Shown here one piece after another: positions 6,452-6,870 of a stretch of DNA of 6,870 bases. Each line of letters starts with the position of its first letter. The first letter of the stretch is position 1. The notes under the pieces were generated by a model that saw only the letters and a list, made by a program, of their open reading frames with translations, did not search any database and was not told the DNA's origin. This DNA comes from Phycisphaerales bacterium UBA2218 (lineage in GTDB: Bacteria; Planctomycetota; Phycisphaerae; Sedimentisphaerales; Anaerobacaceae), in contig DCUI01000227.1 in the NCBI GenBank assembly GCA_002327785.1, positions 9,256 to 16,125 on the forward strand. The letters run 5' to 3'. A program made the translations under genes and the position numbers.

Positions 6452-6488
6452 CAAACGAGCGGCAGCGTGTGGCTTAACCCGCATATTT

Positions 6489-6509
6489 CATCGATTTTCG
6501 GTGTTTTTT
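6489..6509 (+). terminator. Weak intrinsic terminator after the receiver pair
   Basis: CATCG (6489-6493) pairs with CGGTG (6499-6503), with one T-G wobble, across a 5-nt loop. Six T follow immediately (6504-6509). The stem is short, but position and T-run are right for the end of the 5477-6451 transcript. Confidence 0.4.
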
Positions 6510-6585
6510 AGGAGATAAATCGCACAACTATCGGCAGGGTAAGGAGTTGTGACAATTCCAACACCCCGACAGAAAGGCCATTTCC

Positions 6586-6672
6586 ATGACAGACTGTACC
6601 AGCGAACCCCTGCTGTTTTCAAGCCTCAAGCGTCAGCGCCTCTTCACGCCTGGAACCCGTGTTGCCCGCTGA
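6586..6672 (+). pseudogene. Truncated N-terminus of an IS1380-family transposase
   Basis: A 28-codon frame begins MTDCTSEPLLFSSLKRQR and then reads LFTPGTRVAR before TGA. From memory, the first 18 residues match the usual opening of IS1380-family transposases (MT.C....L.FSSL.RRK, normally followed by an ADF.GG..TSDAG segment). The characteristic continuation is missing, so only the first codons of the roughly 400-residue protein remain. AAAGG at 6573-6577 is placed as a ribosome site 8 nt upstream. I found no terminal inverted repeats or target duplication and no C-terminal part, so this would be a deletion relic. The match is short, and an unrelated small frame is possible. Confidence 0.45.
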
Positions 6673-6758
6673 TTCTGCAGAGAAGACGCTGCCAAAGCAA
6701 GAATGATTCAGAGAAGGGGCACGAACCGGCGTGTCCACGCAGGAGCAGCGAGACGGAG

Positions 6759-6783
6759 GTGGCCTGGGCTTGAATCAGGCCAC
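6759..6783. repeat. Perfect 8-bp inverted repeat (hairpin)
   Basis: GTGGCCTG (6759-6766) and CAGGCCAC (6776-6783) are exact reverse complements with a 9-nt loop. No T-run follows on the + strand. Role unknown; it may be structure left from the degraded mobile element or a weak terminator. Confidence 0.4.
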
Positions 6784-6870
6784 ATCCCGTCGCCTCTCCT
6801 CTGTTCTCGTCAAAGTGTCAGATCAAATCTTGGCTATTCCACCTTAGTGACCGTCAATAAATTACATTGA

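Larger units (their letters stand above)
6452..6870. other. Gene-poor tail with a transposase-like remnant
   Basis: No intact gene is visible on either strand. The stretch holds a weak terminator just after the receiver gene, a short frame resembling the start of an IS1380 transposase, a GC hairpin at 6759-6783 and an AT-rich end. AAGGAG at 6541-6546 sits only 2 nt before a GTG at 6549, too close for a normal start. The 74-codon frame from there has low-complexity, non-family-like content. Confidence 0.55.

Noticed and set aside
5420..6484. Open frame of about 354 codons on the minus strand opposite the two receivers
   Set aside because: The + strand has two well-formed receiver genes with good ribosome sites. 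The antisense translation has no recognisable domain and spans the gap between them.
6549..6773. 74-codon open frame starting at GTG 6549
   Set aside because: AAGGAG is only 2 nt from the GTG, the translation has no family features, and it overlaps the transposase-like start in another frame.
6731..6847. 39-codon frame starting at GTG 6731 (VSTQEQRDGG...)
   Set aside because: No ribosome site and no recognised similarity. I considered it as a transposase C-terminus but could not support that.

Overview
The window looks like chromosomal DNA from a GC-rich planctomycete, most likely of the Phycisphaerae/Sedimentisphaerales kind. That placement rests on pattern recognition. The first gene is a very large secreted LamG protein with the linker style typical of that group (segments like DVVLSWT, HDVYLGTS, YYWRVDEV and GDVWSFT). 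The signalling proteins that follow are also of a kind common there. No rRNA, tRNA, CRISPR array or complete mobile element is visible.

Layout, all genes on the + strand. Bases 3-2912 hold the 3' part of an exported multidomain protein: LamG, Fn3-like, discoidin, Fn3-like, carbohydrate-binding-like and LamG. A gene-poor stretch of about 420 bp follows, with a perfect 14-bp hairpin just after the stop, a second small hairpin, and a good sigma-70-type promoter (TTGACT, 17-nt spacer, CATAAT) ahead of the signalling genes. Bases 3337-5083 hold a soluble PAS histidine kinase of the NarX/DesK class (HisKA_3). It overlaps by 26 bp a NarL/LuxR-type response regulator, so the two form a clear two-component pair. 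After a 393-bp gap, bases 5477-6451 hold two more receiver proteins 24 bp apart. The first is an Rcp1-like single-domain receiver that has lost its phosphoacceptor aspartate (Ser) and its conserved Thr (Ala). The second is a NarL-type receiver with intact phosphorylation residues, a disordered N-terminal extension and no DNA-binding domain. The last ~420 bp carry no intact gene. They contain a weak terminator and a short open frame that looks like the first codons of an IS1380-family transposase.

How the parts may work together (inference): the kinase senses a cytoplasmic cue through its PAS domain and phosphorylates the NarL-type regulator, the only protein here that can bind DNA. The HTH-less receiver closely resembles the first regulator's receiver. 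It could compete for phosphate or dimerise with the regulator. The aspartate-less receiver could be a phosphorylation-independent binding partner. One kinase with one DNA-binding regulator, one output-less receiver and one pseudo-receiver is the most interesting part of the window.
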